This document shows positions 42,017 through 55,682 of a DNA stretch of 64,000 nt, one piece after another (the stretch's first letter is position 1; each line of letters begins with the position of its first letter). The DNA comes from Suillus spraguei. Its lineage: Eukaryota > Basidiomycota > Agaricomycetes > Boletales > Suillaceae. A program made the translations under genes and the position numbers. The DNA is taken from assembly GCA_016800925.1 (NCBI GenBank), contig JABCPU010000220.1, positions 1 through 64,000 on the forward strand. Direction: 5' to 3'. The notes beneath the pieces were generated by a model. It ran no database searches and was not told the origin of the DNA. It saw only the letters and a list, made by a program, of their open reading frames with translations.

Positions 42017-44341
42017 CTCGTTCTGGCGACAAAGACAGGATTAGAGAACCTGTTTGGACCGTATCACCTGAGCAACCCTCTCGCGAATGAACAACTCTCT
42101 GTGACTGTCGTCTCTCCAAAAATGACTTCAACGTCATCGCTGTCATTAGCATTGCGAATTCGTTTTGTCGGTATCGTTTTGTCCATACTCCCCACTCGCA
42201 TCACCCTTCACAACACGTCGCTCCTGTGATCATCTTGTTTTCTATATGTTTGACCGACTGTCGGTCCGGGACTATTTGTTGAGCATCTTTATTCATCAGC
42301 TCACCACCTTCACCAACTATCTATTCATCTATCCCTTCGTCTCTTGGTTACCCCAGTTCATGCTTTGCACGTTTTCCATGTCAATATTAGGTTTGTCTTG
42401 TTGTTTTTGATATCTTCGCTATGCATATTGTCCAGTACTACAATCCGTTTAACGCACTTTTCTACGAGCACCCTTGTTCTTGTCCCCTTTATGTTTTGTT
42501 TTGCGCATATATTATATCTATGTCGCCCCATAGTGTAGATCGCTGGTCATTGATTGTGGTCGGTGTGCATTTTCTAATCATTATATACTCATCGTTTATA
42601 CAGTGTTTTGGCTGGGCGCATTACCCTACTCCTGGAGTGTTCTGTTGTCTCAGCCTCGGCATGTCACCTATTTCTGTTTATTCAGCAATCACATAGTATT
42701 TTTGACCATACCGGTGTTCGAATGGCCTCTCAAACATCACTCAAGTGCTTGGGAGCCAGTAAGGCTTTCCCTTACATAGAACAAGTCGTCGACTCTAGTT
42801 TGGCTCGTTCCATCAGTCAGTCTTGATCCGCAGTTACGCCGTAGGGACAATGTGGTTAACGCAGCCGTGCACTGTGATGCGGGTGAGTACAAGTTACACA
42901 AGATGGTTGTAAAGTTGAATCATCAGCCAGCTCGCTGCGTAAAAGCTGCAGTTTCTACGGAACATACGAATAAGTCTTTGGCTATGTCTGCCCAAATCTC
43001 GTGTCACCTGCTGTTCTTGTACTCAGGAGGCAGCTTAAGGAACCGTATGTCATCGTACACTAGATCAGCGCAACCGGCCTGACCAGTGCAAGGATTAAGT
43101 TTGCTTGATCGACTGGCAGTATACAGGTCACTTTATTGTCTTGACCAACAAGAAACCTTGGCATGTAACCTTTGCGCGAGATGGTGGAGTACCCTGCGAA
43201 TCGCACCCAGTACTGCAACTCAGTATCACAGTGGGAGCAACGTTGATGTCATTACGAACTGAAGAGCACTTGACACATGTCACTTTAGTTTCAAAAGCTA
43301 ATCCGTTTCCTCTGGTTACCGGCGGTACGTGCTTGAAAACCCTATGTCACACTCCAAACATAGTCGACGTCAAAAAAAATCCCATTTATTATCTTCTTGG
43401 GCAATTGCTCGATGTAGACAGTACATGCTAGTTTTCTAGAGTCGTCAATAACATTGGTATAATTATGAACCATCGACTCGCCCCCGTATGAGGGTTTCGG
43501 GCGGTGGAAAGTTGGCAGTCAGGGCTAACGGGGTTGGGGTGCGTGGGTACGCAAGGTTTTCGCGGGTGGGAATACTGGAAGGTATTATACTGGCGAGGTG
43601 CCGACAATATCAACTTACCTGAGCGCCGTGGCATCCAAGGGGCCGTCATCCGAGGCTTTTAATAGTTTGTGTTGAAACTGATGTGCTCAACAGTCCAGAA
43701 CTGTACATCGACATTCACGAACGTCGGGGTGTCGGCTAAGTACAAAGTTTCTGTTACTAATCATCAGAGGGGGCCTAAGCGGTTGTCGCAATCTCAGGTG
43801 AGCTGGTGTCGACTACATCGTGGAACCCAAACAGATGCTTCGACGCTTCGAGTCGGTCAAGTTGAGAACACAACACGCAGCCTAGATGATAGAGATCACG
43901 AGGACGCACTACTAGGAAAACGCAGCTTGAATGTGATACATGTCTATTCCAGCCAGGGTGAGTAAAGGAATAGAGGAAGAATATGTAAGGAGCGGAGTTA
44001 ATAAAGTTGACCTTTCCCGGACGCTGACTTCTAACATATATAACATATATAATATCTTTAGCTCTATATCAGAGGAGTCACCAGTTGAGACGGCCCCAAC
44101 TTCAATTAACCATCGACATTTGCTCCAGGTTGAGAGCCTGCACGGCACTTGGTGGCCAAATTGGAAACAGAAATGAGGGGACCGACCTATAGCCATTTAC
44201 GAACTTACTCTGGGGGCGCCGGCATATCAAGTAAGTGGTACAGCTCGGAACATACCATTCTTCCATTGAAGGTCTGAAACATGAAAAAACATAAGTTATT
44301 ATTAACGGCCTTTGGTCCCAGAGGTCTATCTATACAAGTCA
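42017..44341. other. Intergenic region after the iron regulator
   Basis: The first about 700 bp are pyrimidine-rich and probably 3' UTR. The remainder shows only short ORFs in many frames. A G-rich stretch lies at 43485-43570 and an AACATATATAACATATATAA tract near 44034-44053. No gene supported; convergent with the S28 gene. Confidence 0.45.
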
Positions 44342-46579
44342 TCAAGCATTAGGCTTCCATTCAGAAAGCCACTCGTGCATGTAAACCAACGCTGCTTCCT
44401 GTACGGCTGCAACAGTAGAGTCTACAATGCCGTTCTCCGTGATCAGATCTGAACAGTGGAATCCATCGCTCTCATAGATTGGCATGCTGGTGGTGTTAGG
44501 TTTATTCAGCCCATCAGCAGAGACAGTCGCTTCGCGCCATGGGTCGCGCAGGCCATTGGCAAAGAAGAGACGTGGAACATTCACGTTCCAACCAGCATAC
44601 AATGTGTCCGTCTGTGTAGTGGTCGGCTGAGGTGGATGCGCAAACGCTTGAGGAAACATGTTCACGCATTGGCGCTGAAGATTATGTTGAAGAATGATCG
44701 TGTTTCGAATCCAATACACGTACCTCCTCGTAAATGGGCTGGGGGATGCGGCTCACGATTGCGGGCTGGCCTTCAGGAGGGCCGACCTGGTACCATCCGA
44801 CTTGATTGCATCTGGAGTAATTGTAATGGTTAGAGAGGATAATATGTTCGAACTAGTGGGAATACATACACCAACCAAGACCACGACCTGTTTGCATCAT
44901 TCACGGTAACATCAGTCCAATAAGGCTGGCTCGTGTCATACGTCCCAAGACAGGTTCTAGCTTCACTGTCAGTCAATCCGGACGACTACGTCACAAAGAT
45001 ACATACTCTGCATCCACGGATCCGCAAACTTTACAAGTTTAGCCATGTCGATCGAAAATTAAGGGGACCGCCTCACCATAGTTGTAATATGTAGTATTCC
45101 AGAAATTACCCCAAGAGTAGATAGCATTCTCAAGTCCCCATCCCTGAGGTCCGGCACTGACGCCATCCTTGACTTCAAGTGCATCACAGAACTCGAAAAA
45201 CAGTGCTCCTGGGCCAACATCGGGCTGCAGCGATTGCCAATCATACAGGTTGTATTTAACTGTTGGTGTGAGGAAACTTAGTTGACTAAAATGGCAGCAG
45301 ATCAATTGGACAAAACACTGCGAAAAGAAAAGAAGATGGGAAGGACGAACGCGTGACCAAATCAGCGCGCGTGGTAAAAGAAGATAAATCGCAATGAGTA
45401 TTGCCTGAATCAGAAGGCATACTGACCATGTCCGTTCCACGCACATGAAACTGAATGAAGGACAATAACGACTCACGTGCACTGGCGAAATCGTCTACGT
45501 GTACAATATCTCCAAGACCAAATGCTTCCTTGAGCGTCTGGATTCCAGCGGTGTCATTAGCCGCGAACATTTTATCCAAGTATGCAATCACTGCCTGCAC
45601 ATCAGATGAACAGTTCTGCGGCATGTACTCGCGAATAGGTGTGAAATAAGCATAATAGTCGCTGTCCAAGGACGGGTTTCAACGAACAGGGACGTTGTAT
45701 GCGGAGATATCCAGTTGATTATAACGGAAGGAGAAGCAATCAGATCAATGGAAGATAGGCGGTGATGTGACATACGTGATGGCTTCCACGACGGCAGAAG
45801 ATGCATATCCAGCCCAGAAAATCTCCGGTTTGCTTTACGTTAATTATTATACTGAAACATTAATGTTTTGTTTCAAATTCTCACTTGGTCATCGTCCAAC
45901 TTGTGAGGGCTCCAGAGTAGCTTCCTCCGATCAATATCCATGGCGCCTGACCTGGTTTCACAGCATCACCCCCAGACATGGGAAGGTCGGCGGTATTGGC
46001 GAAATATTCGAGATCATCAATCGCCTGCTGGAGGGTGAGGAGCGCGAGAGATTGTGACGTGAGGTTGTTGTATGGATTGGAATACCCAAAGAAACGGTGT
46101 TCGATGACGATGGCTGCACCATCCTGTTGTTGAGCAATGAGGCCGTTGATGGTTTTATTCGTAGTGTAGCCCTCATAGCCTAAAAATCAGGTGCTTGAGA
46201 GAAAGTCATAAATCAAGGACGGTAGACTGACCATCCGCGTCAGTTTCTCCAGGCGTCATTAAGATGATGGGGCCACCTTTAACGCATCAGGTTAATATCA
46301 TTCGAGGCTGTACCTCAATCCTCACGACATACCGGGCTTGTAAAACTTCCAATTCATCCAGTATCGCTGTTGGAAGGTTCCGAGGTCCGGCTTACTGTGG
46401 TCGATGAGCTGATCAAAGTAATAGACAGTTGTAATGGGTGGAAGTACTGTGCCATTTGGTGAAATAATAGTATGTTCAGGTACTGGGACCTTGGGGAGAG
46501 GCTGTACACCACGAAGCATAGCATTAGGGATAGCTGCTCGGGCGAGACCTGAAAGGATGAGCAACGCAAGCCACATCAT
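44342..46579 (-). CDS. Peptidase S28 serine carboxypeptidase, paralogue 1 (secreted)
   Basis: A multi-exon minus-strand gene; the first exons are 46579-46333, 46276-46232 and one beginning 46179. The N-terminus MMWLALLILSGLARAAIP is a signal peptide. Family blocks follow: TVYYFDQLIDH, FQQRYWMNW, ILMTPGETDADG and VIEHRFFGYSNPY, then the nucleophile block WILIGGSYSGALTSWT (Ser). Later come YASSAVVEAI, YFTPIREYMPQNCS, LYDWQSLQPDVGPG, NQVGWYQVG, the acid block NGLRDPWREATVS (Asp) and the base block DGFHCSDL (His). The catalytic triad is complete and every splice I traced keeps frame, so it looks functional. S28 enzymes cleave after proline at N- or C-termini of peptides. A close paralogue lies at 56.7-59.0 kb with the same exon plan. 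Confidence 0.85.
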
Positions 46580-48514
46580 GTCAAGCCTTAACAGCCAGAG
46601 TGGGGTTAGACGACGTAATCATCGTCGGGGAAACACTTTTTATAGATGCGTAAGTGGTGGTGTAACAATTGTAATTTGACACATCCGGTGCTACTAGTAC
46701 TCGCTTCGCAAGAGAAGCCTGAAGAGAATATAATCGGACGTACTTCGCCCCAGGTTGCTTGACGGCCTTACGTGACGGTACCAGTCCAACAAAATGAACA
46801 AAAGACCCAGCACATATGATCACATTCTTCAGAATCTAAACTTGCGACTCGCACGGCTGAGATACATGCTAGATGGAAAACACTCCTCAGCAGAGATTTG
46901 GATGCTCACGGGGCTCACCGTTCTGATCAAGAGGTGGGGGGAATAAGAGTTCATGACATGATACTCTGTCTTATGCCAGTGGACGATACTGTCTCACTGC
47001 TCCGCTCAGGCTCGAAACTTCAAATGGCTTCTAGCGATGAGCACCATGTTGGGAATTAAGGTTTTCCCCACGAACGATCTAGACTCCAAGCTTTTAGCAC
47101 CAAGGCCAGCTTGACCTGGATTACAAAAAACAAAGCCTTCTGATCCTGTAAGTACTACATGTGTCATTTGTAGAAAGGCTGCACACCATACGATAGCCAG
47201 CATGGTTACTAGGAAAGCTCCTTTGGAGAAGACCAATTATACCGTAATCAAAGTTGCTCTTGCTTTTGCTCTTCTGCATTCATTATTCTGTTGTTGCCCT
47301 CCGTTGCCACACACATCCAGCCAATACTTTCCTTATACTTGCGCTAACCTGGTGCGGTCGCTTACTCCCTCAACCTCCTGTGCTCCCACAAACCCCCACA
47401 CTCCAAGGGCAACGTTCTGCAATCCCGATTCACCACCCTGGCACGCCAGCACATACCCTTGCTCACCTTTCCATGAACCTGGTATTGCACACCCTTTCTT
47501 GTGCTACCGCTAAACACGCACGACCTATTACAGTCTCCTGCGACTCACTTCGAACTCCCACATCTTGTTATCCTCGCGCCTCGCGCTGCTGCTGTTCCAA
47601 TATCTCGTTCTTTCGAACCCTGGTTGGCATCATGGTTCTGGACTCTTCGTCTTGTTCTCTTCACAGTATCATACTATCCATACTTGTATGCATTTGATCT
47701 ATTTCATTGCATATCATATGGTTAGTCTTTCAATAATGATATTACAAATTCGGGCGTTGACGGGAATTGAGCGTCGAGTGCTTGCTACACGCATTCTTCA
47801 CTAAGGAATAGGCTTGAATTTATAATTGAGCAAACGCATATATTTCGTGTGTGGCAATTTATGAAAGCGATGAACAACACGGAAACAGTAGAGGGATGCA
47901 TCACGAAAGAAAATATTACGCATGCCACCGCAGGCGGCAGGAGGAATTGGGAGAAGGTGGGTACTAGTGGCACGTACTACAACAACATGATACTATTATC
48001 ATGCAGTGTAATGCAGCCACCTCCAACTACAGCACAGGTGTTTAACTTGCGACTTGAAGCGCTCTGCTGTCACTCTGGCACGCCCTTTATAGCCTAGAAA
48101 CGCTTCAAGTTGTTATCCAATTTCGTCGTTTCTTTCATTTCCCTGGCTCTGGCACTCTTTCATGTGCATCCAACGTTCCACTAATTGACATAACGTCAAG
48201 ATTATACAAGTTGGATGTTCTCCTGAGGACTTTCTAACACTTGTCTATGAATTTGATATACATCAGGGTTATCAAAAACCTAGGGTTCGCGAGGTTCATA
48301 AATGACATGCATGCTTCTCGAGTGAGTTGATGGCGTGCTAGTCAAATATATGTTGAGGTCCGTGCAAATCGCCGCCCCCACCTGGTCTGTATGCTGCCAT
48401 CCTGCTAGTACCAACATGATGTGCTTACTTATGATATCATTTATATAAGACTGCGCCTCGAAGAGGACAAAACCTCAACTTCAGAACTGCTTCAAGTCTC
48501 ACCCACTGAGTCGA
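46580..48514. other. Intergenic region upstream of S28 paralogue 1
   Basis: No complete gene. Around 47170-47230 (minus) there is a stretch with FSKGAFLVTMLAIVW that is similar to the sequence upstream of paralogue 2, so the duplication includes this flank. T/C-rich DNA at 47270-47700 makes spurious ORFs. Confidence 0.45.
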
Positions 48515-49457
48515 ATGGAGAACAAAACCAATCAGTAAGTAACCTGACTGCTCTCGGACCATTTATTGATCAATTTCTATAGACCACCCGAGTCGCTACC
48601 AGATCATTGGGTGGTTCCAGATTTTAAAAAACATCCTTTATCGTCCGCATTATTTCGCACAATCTGTCTGATGGCTTTTGGAAGACCGTCTCTCGAACGT
48701 CCGTGGAAGTCTCTGACTGACGATGATGAATGGGAGAAACATGGGAAGACTTTGATTGAAAGACAGAGTAATACTAACATAGCGGTAGGAAATGTCGACA
48801 TCACTTAACCAGGTACTGATTTATAACATTGCAGGCGGGCTTGGTCTGTAGTACTTCTTATGTAAAAGTCAAAGAAAAAATCTAACATTGTATTGCAGGT
48901 GCTCACTACTTCGGCAGTTTTTCTTTCAACACAACCGCCCCTGACGTCATTTCTTTTATACACCACACGCACTTGCTATGCTTTAGCCCTCGGATCTTTC
49001 GCGCATGCCCTTGGCAGCATGCTTTCTGGTTTAGCTGTGATCAACATATACAAAGCCAATGATCGAATCTGGGTTAAAGATGTTTGTAGCAGACCTGACT
49101 GCACTTATGCGTGTTCACAAAATTACAGGTCCTGACAGCCACACGCTTTCGACTGTGCTTTACACTTCTGACCATCAGCTGGCCAACTTTATCCCTCACA
49201 AGTTCTATCGTCTTTTTGTCGACATGTGAGTGGTCCTGTATTAATTCCGAGATCGATCTACTTAATAGCATCCCATACTAGCTCTTATGATCGCATGTTA
49301 CGCTTCTGGACTGTGGTGGCTTCAATTCTTGACAACAATAGAGATATTGTCCTGGGTGTGGATGCCCCCTCTCTTCGCTTGGTGTGCGCTCGCAGAGACC
49401 TTGCCAAAAAACTTGCGAGTATCCAGACAACAGACGGTCACCAGACTGACCTCCTGA
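48515..49457 (+). CDS. Hypothetical multi-pass membrane protein (225 aa)
   Basis: Five exons, all with GT-AG introns and frame kept: 48515-48534, 48583-48784, 48899-49081, 49129-49225, 49282-49457. The first exon is only 20 bp (MENKTN). The N-terminal half is soluble (PPESLPDHWVVPDFKK; WKSLTDDDEWEKHGKTLIE). The second half is hydrophobic with three or four potential spans (SFLLYTTRTCYALALGSFA; MLSGLAVINIYK; LTISWPTLSLTSSIVFLS; MIACYASGLWWLQFLTTIE). I do not recognise a family. No single ORF shows this gene; it emerges only by splicing, so RNA evidence matters. Confidence 0.55.
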
Positions 49458-51359
49458 AGTATGTGTACCTTCAAGGAACCATGACGAACTGTATGACTTG
49501 CTACTCGTTCGGTTGTGTTTGAGCACATGTACAGCCAACGTCTTTAGATATGAATATGAATATTATTAGAAGTTGGCGCCCGTAGTTTGTCCGGACTCAT
49601 ACTGTTTAGGGGTTTCTTCTGCTACTATCCAACTTTGGACTCGCAGCGAGGTCAGCTGTGCAGCACTCGATCCCGCAGGTGTGTTTCTTTCAAGAGCTAA
49701 TGAGTTATTAGAACTTCATACCGAAGCTCGGGATGCTTCTCGACAGCAGGTAACACCGCACGACTTAATGCGGCGCAAGATAATTTCCGTGGCTCATGTC
49801 AGCATGTCGAGTTCCTCGAAAAAGAACTTCACAGAGCCTACCATAGATTAATACAAAGCGTTGAAGTCTAAGACAAGGACATATTTATATACACGGACTA
49901 GTCGGTGGCACAGCAACCTAGAACAACCTCTCCAAGTCCCATCAGACATCCACGGGAACGGACTTCTCGCCAACCATTTAATCTTGTTGATGTAGAATTT
50001 CTGTGTTATCTGCACAGCACGAAAGCATATGAGCAAAGCAGACAGAATCAGCATTTAGTATGGCTACAAGAGACAAATGCATGTCCGGAAAAAACTGCGC
50101 TATGCTGATAGGCAAGTGCTGGAACACAGTACAGTGCATGTATAATGCCATCTCAAAATGAGCGTGTGAAAACAAGATGTTATCCTGTCCCAGGTGAACC
50201 AGAACGTTGTATGCGGCACTCTCGATAGGGATAGCATCGGCGGGAGAACGGCGGACTTGGCAGCTTGAGGCATGAATCGCTGCAACTATGCACGGAAAGT
50301 GAAGATGTACAATGCAAGGTACTGAAACAGCCAGACACGGGCGAGGAAGTAATGCGGGTCGGAGAAACTCCCAGTGTTTAAAAGGGAATGCGACTCATCC
50401 TTGGCGGAAGTTTTGAACAATAGGATTGGGCTGAGACCAAGACAGCGTGCGGACCTCATGGACCGATATTCAACACGACAAAAGTCCGTCGTAGCAAGTG
50501 AAACGGATGCTGGAAGAAAGGGAAAAGTAGCAAAGAAACATACTAACACAAAGCGTGCACATGAAAACACAGGTACCTAGACGTTTCAAGGGTTGGAACT
50601 CTCCCCAAATTGTAGGGTCGGGGATGCAGGCTTGCACAGCGGCCGTAGTAAGAGCTCAAGAGTGTGATGTGACGATGTTGCAGGTGCAGGATCGCGACAA
50701 AAATGGACATGGGAGGTAATTGGCAAACAAAACAAACTGAAAGAGGAGTTCAATGGCTGAGGGATCGAGATGAGTACGGAGCAAAGCGCTGGAAGCAAGG
50801 CTGACACCTTTGAAAATCGTGATTTAGAAAAATGCGTATTGAAAGACGGAAACTTCTGTATTAGGAACGGATTTGAGATGCGAGAAGAGAGAAATTTGCT
50901 AGTGGATAGGAAGTTTTGGAATCGACGAGATGAGGAGATGATACTGCAGTAACTGACTCGGATAAGTTTCATTATGAGAGGTTGGAGAGGCTGCTCAACA
51001 CGAGAAATAATGATATTCATGCGGCAATCTAGGATAGATAGCTTTCAGCCAAATTCTAGGATTGGGGGTAGCAACTGCATTGTTGCCATGGGATAGGATA
51101 TGTTCTGGAAGCTGTGGAGATGGGGCTCGGACGCATGTACACCGTGCGGTCGAAGGTGGTTATGACTCCGAGTTATAGGTAGCATTCTTGCTGGAACGGT
51201 GATGGCAAACTACCTCGTGTCTTAAGCCCATCTATACAAACGAGGTAGATTAGCGTGGTTGAAGCAGCATAAAAACGTACAATACACACACTTCTGTAAC
51301 TTAGAGAAAGACACTCACAATCCCTCACCGTGCTCAATACTATTAACTTCCAGTGAAAT
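49458..51359. other. Intergenic region, no supported gene
   Basis: Short ORFs in several frames lack splice support or motifs. A minus-strand ORF at 50586-51020 is Ser/Leu-rich low-complexity translation of purine-rich DNA and is not believed. Confidence 0.4.
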
Positions 51360-52813
51360 GTTACAGCTTATTTCAGACACCATACCCCCTCGAAGTGTTG
51401 AAGAACATGAGGGGATTGTAAAGGCAATTGCAGTATTCCCCGACGAATAGGTACAGCCTCGAACGACAAGATACTTCATATTTGGGACTTGAAAGCAGGT
51501 GTCATGTTGAAGAAGATGGGTAGGAGAGTCAACTGCGTTCGGTATTCACCGTCTGGCGAACTTCTTGCCATCTCGACAGACGACAATCATAATCCGAGCA
51601 CAAGGGAGGAACGCGTCTCATCTTTCAAAGCCCGCACAGAATACAACTCGTCATTCTTGTGGAGCATGTGGCTTCTTTCAGCAGGTAATGAGGATGTTCC
51701 TTTCGGTCAACCCTGGAACATCTACACCATTGCCATTTGTTCCGTTAGCACCTTCGTCGCCATCTGAAGGCAAACATGACTGCCTTTGGCAGCTCTCAAA
51801 TCAACGAACCATCGTCATCTTCCAGCACTCTTCCAGCCTGCCATGTGTTACGTTCTCTGTGGACAGCAAGCACATCCTCAGCGGAGGCCATGATAAAAAG
51901 ATCGCAGGGTGTGAGGTACCCAGTGAACCTAATGGCAGTCATTCAAAGGTGAGTTTTTTATCCTTGACTCTCATAATGTAATTCGAGCTTCATTCGTGCC
52001 GATTCTGGCTATCACGACAGCCCGTAATACATGCATCGCTGGAGACCTGGAGACCACTGAAGAGTTACTCACCCAAGAGATCGATACTGATGCCAACTCT
52101 TATACTTCTTATGCCAATCGCTCAGTCGCTATGGCCCGAAAACACAGCTGGGATGTCGCCCTTGATGATGCAATCAAGGTGAGTTATATCGACCCATCAT
52201 GGCTTCCTTATAAAAGGCTTATTTTCTCATATAGCACAGTCCATCAGCATTCAGCCCTCATTGACAGGCTACATCTCTAGAGGTGTCGCCCTTTGCGGAA
52301 AAGGCCACATCTGGGTGGCAGGGATAGCATTCGACGCCGCATCCATGTTCACGAACCGAGATCCAGAAACCAACCATTTTCTGCTCTTGATGAAGGTAGC
52401 CTTAATTTGTCTTACATGTTTTCTGCTTCATTGCATGTTTCAGGCCATTACCCTCTTCAATGCTGCTTATTGAAGAACTCACTACTAGTCTGATTGCTGA
52501 TCCTCTCATGTGCAGAATCAGTTATTTAAACTGATTTTTGCAACTCGCACATTAGACATATCTATGTGTTCAGCTCAAAACTACAGCCTTGGATGGTGCA
52601 CTTTACATAAAGTCGCTTGGCACTTCACTACTGCTATCAACTCGAGCGCTTTCTCATCGAAAAGTATTCATGAAATATTCAAGGACTTGGCCGTGGTGTG
52701 TCAAGATGATGCATATATAATGCTTCTCATAACTGATTGCTTTGTCCAGTTCTTTGGCTGGGACCTCGAGCCCTTGCATATCAATGTACACCAGAAATCT
52801 TTCAGCAGGTAAA
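51360..52813 (+). pseudogene. WD40-TPR repeat protein, third copy, heavily decayed
   Basis: The ATG at 51360 opens a start resembling the other copies (MLQLISDTIPPR) but stops after 30 codons. Scattered WD40 pieces follow in different frames with large deletions (VRYSPSGELLAISTD; QRTIVIFQHSSSLPCVTFS; HILSGG). TPR exons are better kept from about 51999 (NTCIAGDLETTEELLTQEI; SYANRSVAMARKHSWD), 52244 (GYISRGVALCGKGHIWVAG) and later (FFGWDLEPL). The splice after LLMK at 52395 has a normal GT donor where the two intact-order copies use GC. A dispersed, older duplicate. Confidence 0.7.
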
Positions 52814-53863
52814 CCCGCTGAAGCCCTTTGAGCACACCAATACATGACGGACACCATCAAAGGCTAGTCGCCTCGATTAGTCTAACGGTAAGTTTTTTAA
52901 TGATGTCACTGAGGCTACCATTCACTCGCACTTCACTCAGAATTTAAGGAGCAATGTGGCACGCTCGTGGCGCATGGTGACGGTATTCTTTTTATCCTTT
53001 TTCTCCCTTTTCCCACTGACCTGTATGCAGGTGGAGATCCCCAGGCTTAATTTCTTCTACAGAATGCATCAAGTACGTGCAACAGCAGCTCCTTCTTTCT
53101 CTCATAGTTCATGGCAGTATTCTCAGATTTCTGGGCCACGACCTCTACAGCGCCCTATGTGCCCCAAAAAACTCAGACTCTCCATGACGAGAATCCTTCG
53201 TTCAGCTCTACCCGTGTCACCCACCACCTCACTACCAGTCGCTGCCGCTACCATCTTCAAACTTACCTGCAAGACCTATTCACCCAGCCACTCCATTATG
53301 CAATGCCGCTCGTTATCGATGTTCCTTTTGCGCAGGGTTGAGAGGTGTGCCTGGTTAAATTTATAAATGTATCTCGGATCTCTGATATGTAACTCCACAG
53401 CGTAATGCTGCAGCGGGTGTTCCTGGTAGTGACAACTCTTTGATACGTGTGAAGACTATCATGAATCTCCTACACCGGATCCCAATTTACAACAGTAGCG
53501 GCAACAAGTAGCAGTTCGGGTGGACGGAGAATATGGAGGTAGCCGGTCGTGTTGCTGCTGGAGGGATTGGTGGAATACTGTGGCTATTTTAGTTCTATTG
53601 TTGCTCATAATGTGCACTAGAGGCAGGACTTATTTTATCTACATAAAGCATGAGATACCGCTGGTATCGGGCGCAATTGTGTCCACCATGTCATAGTGTT
53701 TGTGTGTCTCTTGCCGTCCATGGCATCATGTTATGTCGTCTGGATTTCAAACACAATTGCCGCATCTGCGCCAATCACGAATTCCATCTGGGCAGAGAAA
53801 GCAAAGGGCCCGGGACCTTGCTCAATCTTCAAAAGCACACAGCGTTGTCGAGGGTAACACCCA
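52814..53863. other. Intergenic region
   Basis: It follows the decayed WD40-TPR copy and precedes the 3' end of a minus-strand membrane protein gene. ORFs at 52956-53366 have no recognisable features. Nothing supported. Confidence 0.4.
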
Positions 53864-55682
53864 TCAAGAGAGGGGAACTAGAAACCCAGCACCAGAACCA
53901 GCATAGACGCAGTCCATCTTCACATCTGGGAGCGGGTGATCGCTCGTCCCTTGAGTAAAAGTGTCAAATAGTAGCATCGCGAGCACGTAAGTACCCTACC
54001 GGCATGACAGTACGGGATTCCGTCCTCCTTATGTCCCCACCACATCACGGGAGACCACTCATCCACGAGGTTTGCTAGCGTCTGGACGTGACCGTATGTA
54101 GCCGGCTGGGGACCGCGCGGTCGGCGCAGCGCGATGAAAGTGAGGAAGCAGGCAAATATAAAGAGTGCTATGCATAAGTTCCAGATCTGCACGAGGGTGA
54201 GAATGTCGTAGCAGTTTTACATGGGCAGTAAGTACGAACCTGGGCAGTGTACATGAATAACTGCAAACCTGATTGTTGCCCATCCTCACTGCCCAGAGAT
54301 ACGTTGAACGAAAGCCCAAACATCCAATCTGTGATTGTCGAGGATAATGTTCAATAACACCAATAAAAATACTAGACAGGAAATGACTCACGCAGGAAAG
54401 GCTTCGTGACGAAAAGTACGAGACAAATCGAATGAGTGAAAATCGTCTTCACCGGGTTTGTCGCCGTTCTAAGTCCTTTCCTTCCAGTAGCTAATCTCCA
54501 CTGTCTTTCGTCTCGAATGACATTTGCGATGAGCTCTGAGCAATGCAACCCAAGTGTCAACGGTCCTTGGATAACTGCCATAATGACGAAGAGCAGGATC
54601 CACAATTGAAGATTAATCTTCATTTCATACACGATGGAATTGGACTCCACCTCGTTGGGCAAGAACGACCACGTTTTTAGGGTTAGCGCATTGAAAGGGC
54701 GCGTGTTAAAGGACTTGTTCCAGATATACATGACGAGTGCAGCCCATCCAGCATATGCTGCAATGATCACCCAAAGAAAAATGACAACTTTCCGGATGCT
54801 AGAGTGAGCATGCAGTGCAGAAGGTTGCATCTTTCGTGGCCTCGCTGGACCTCCATCCATGTCTAGGTCACACACACAACGCATGCACCGCAAAGTGGCA
54901 GGGGTCAATTGCGTGTGGTGTACCAGTGCGGCGGTCAAGTCGAAAGGTGAGGAGCTCCACGTCGATATTTTGGCAGTCCACATCCCTGACAATACGATCA
55001 TCACCTGGAAAAGGAGTGTAACGCCCAGAATGAGGAGAGGTAACCCTGCAAAGGCAATGCCCACTTCAGGTGCTGGTTGCTCTGTTTGTATGTTGACACA
55101 TATGACGAGTGAGGCCGAGCTAAAGGATATAATGAGGAGGATAGTCGAGATACCATTAAGCAGGACACCGTTAGGGTTATACCATCCACGTGCTGCAGTC
55201 AGAAGGCGCAGATTGGTGTTGAAATGAAGCCGTGACTCTGAGGCTAGCGCAGAGCGCAATGAGATGCCGTGGACGAAACCTATGGACTCAGTGCATAACG
55301 TGACGATTAAGTTAAGGGCCAGGACCAATATCTTCCAATGCAGGATCAACTGAGCATCATCGTTGATATTCACGATGGCCATGTTGGACATGGCTACACC
55401 ATAGACTCCGTGATTGACTGAAATGACAATGCCTGCAATGACGCACAAGCAGCTGAAGATACTTGAACATGCCACTCCGACAAGGGCATATGTGCGACTC
55501 GTCAGACTGGGGTCGTAGAAATCGGTTTTAGTATCAGGAATGAACTTTGTATCAGATGTTATCGAGTCAAAGTCCTGTTGATTTGGGAGTGCATCATATA
55601 CAAGAAGATCGGTCGGATGCGACCTTTTGCCTGTCGGTTTGGAAGAAGTCGTCATGAGAGGCAGAGATAGCAAGGCCAGCAT
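53864..55682 (-). CDS. Multi-pass membrane protein, agaricomycete family (550 aa)
   Basis: Four exons on the minus strand: 55682-54392, 54328-54240, 54186-54000, 53949-53864, with all phases consistent. The start is MLALLSLPLMTTSSKP (a second Met at residue 10 is possible). There are about eight hydrophobic spans, for example ALVGVACSSIFSCLCVIAGI, HWKILVLALNLIVTLCTES, ISTILLIISFSSASLVIC, LPLLILGVTLLFQVMIVL, VVIFLWVIIAAYAGWAALVM and LWILLFVIMAVIQGPLTLGL. The C-terminal signature is HVQTLANLVDEWSPVMWWGH followed by CHAG. I recall this tail from uncharacterised membrane proteins of mushroom-forming fungi; the function is unknown. Confidence 0.75.

Noticed and set aside
47202..47804. Several plus-strand ORFs rich in Pro, Ser, Cys and Leu
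   Set aside because: They are translations of T/C-rich DNA in multiple frames, typical of low-complexity non-coding sequence.
50586..51020. 144-codon minus-strand ORF
   Set aside because: Ser/Leu/Phe-biased composition from purine-rich DNA on the opposite strand; no domain, no neighbours in frame.
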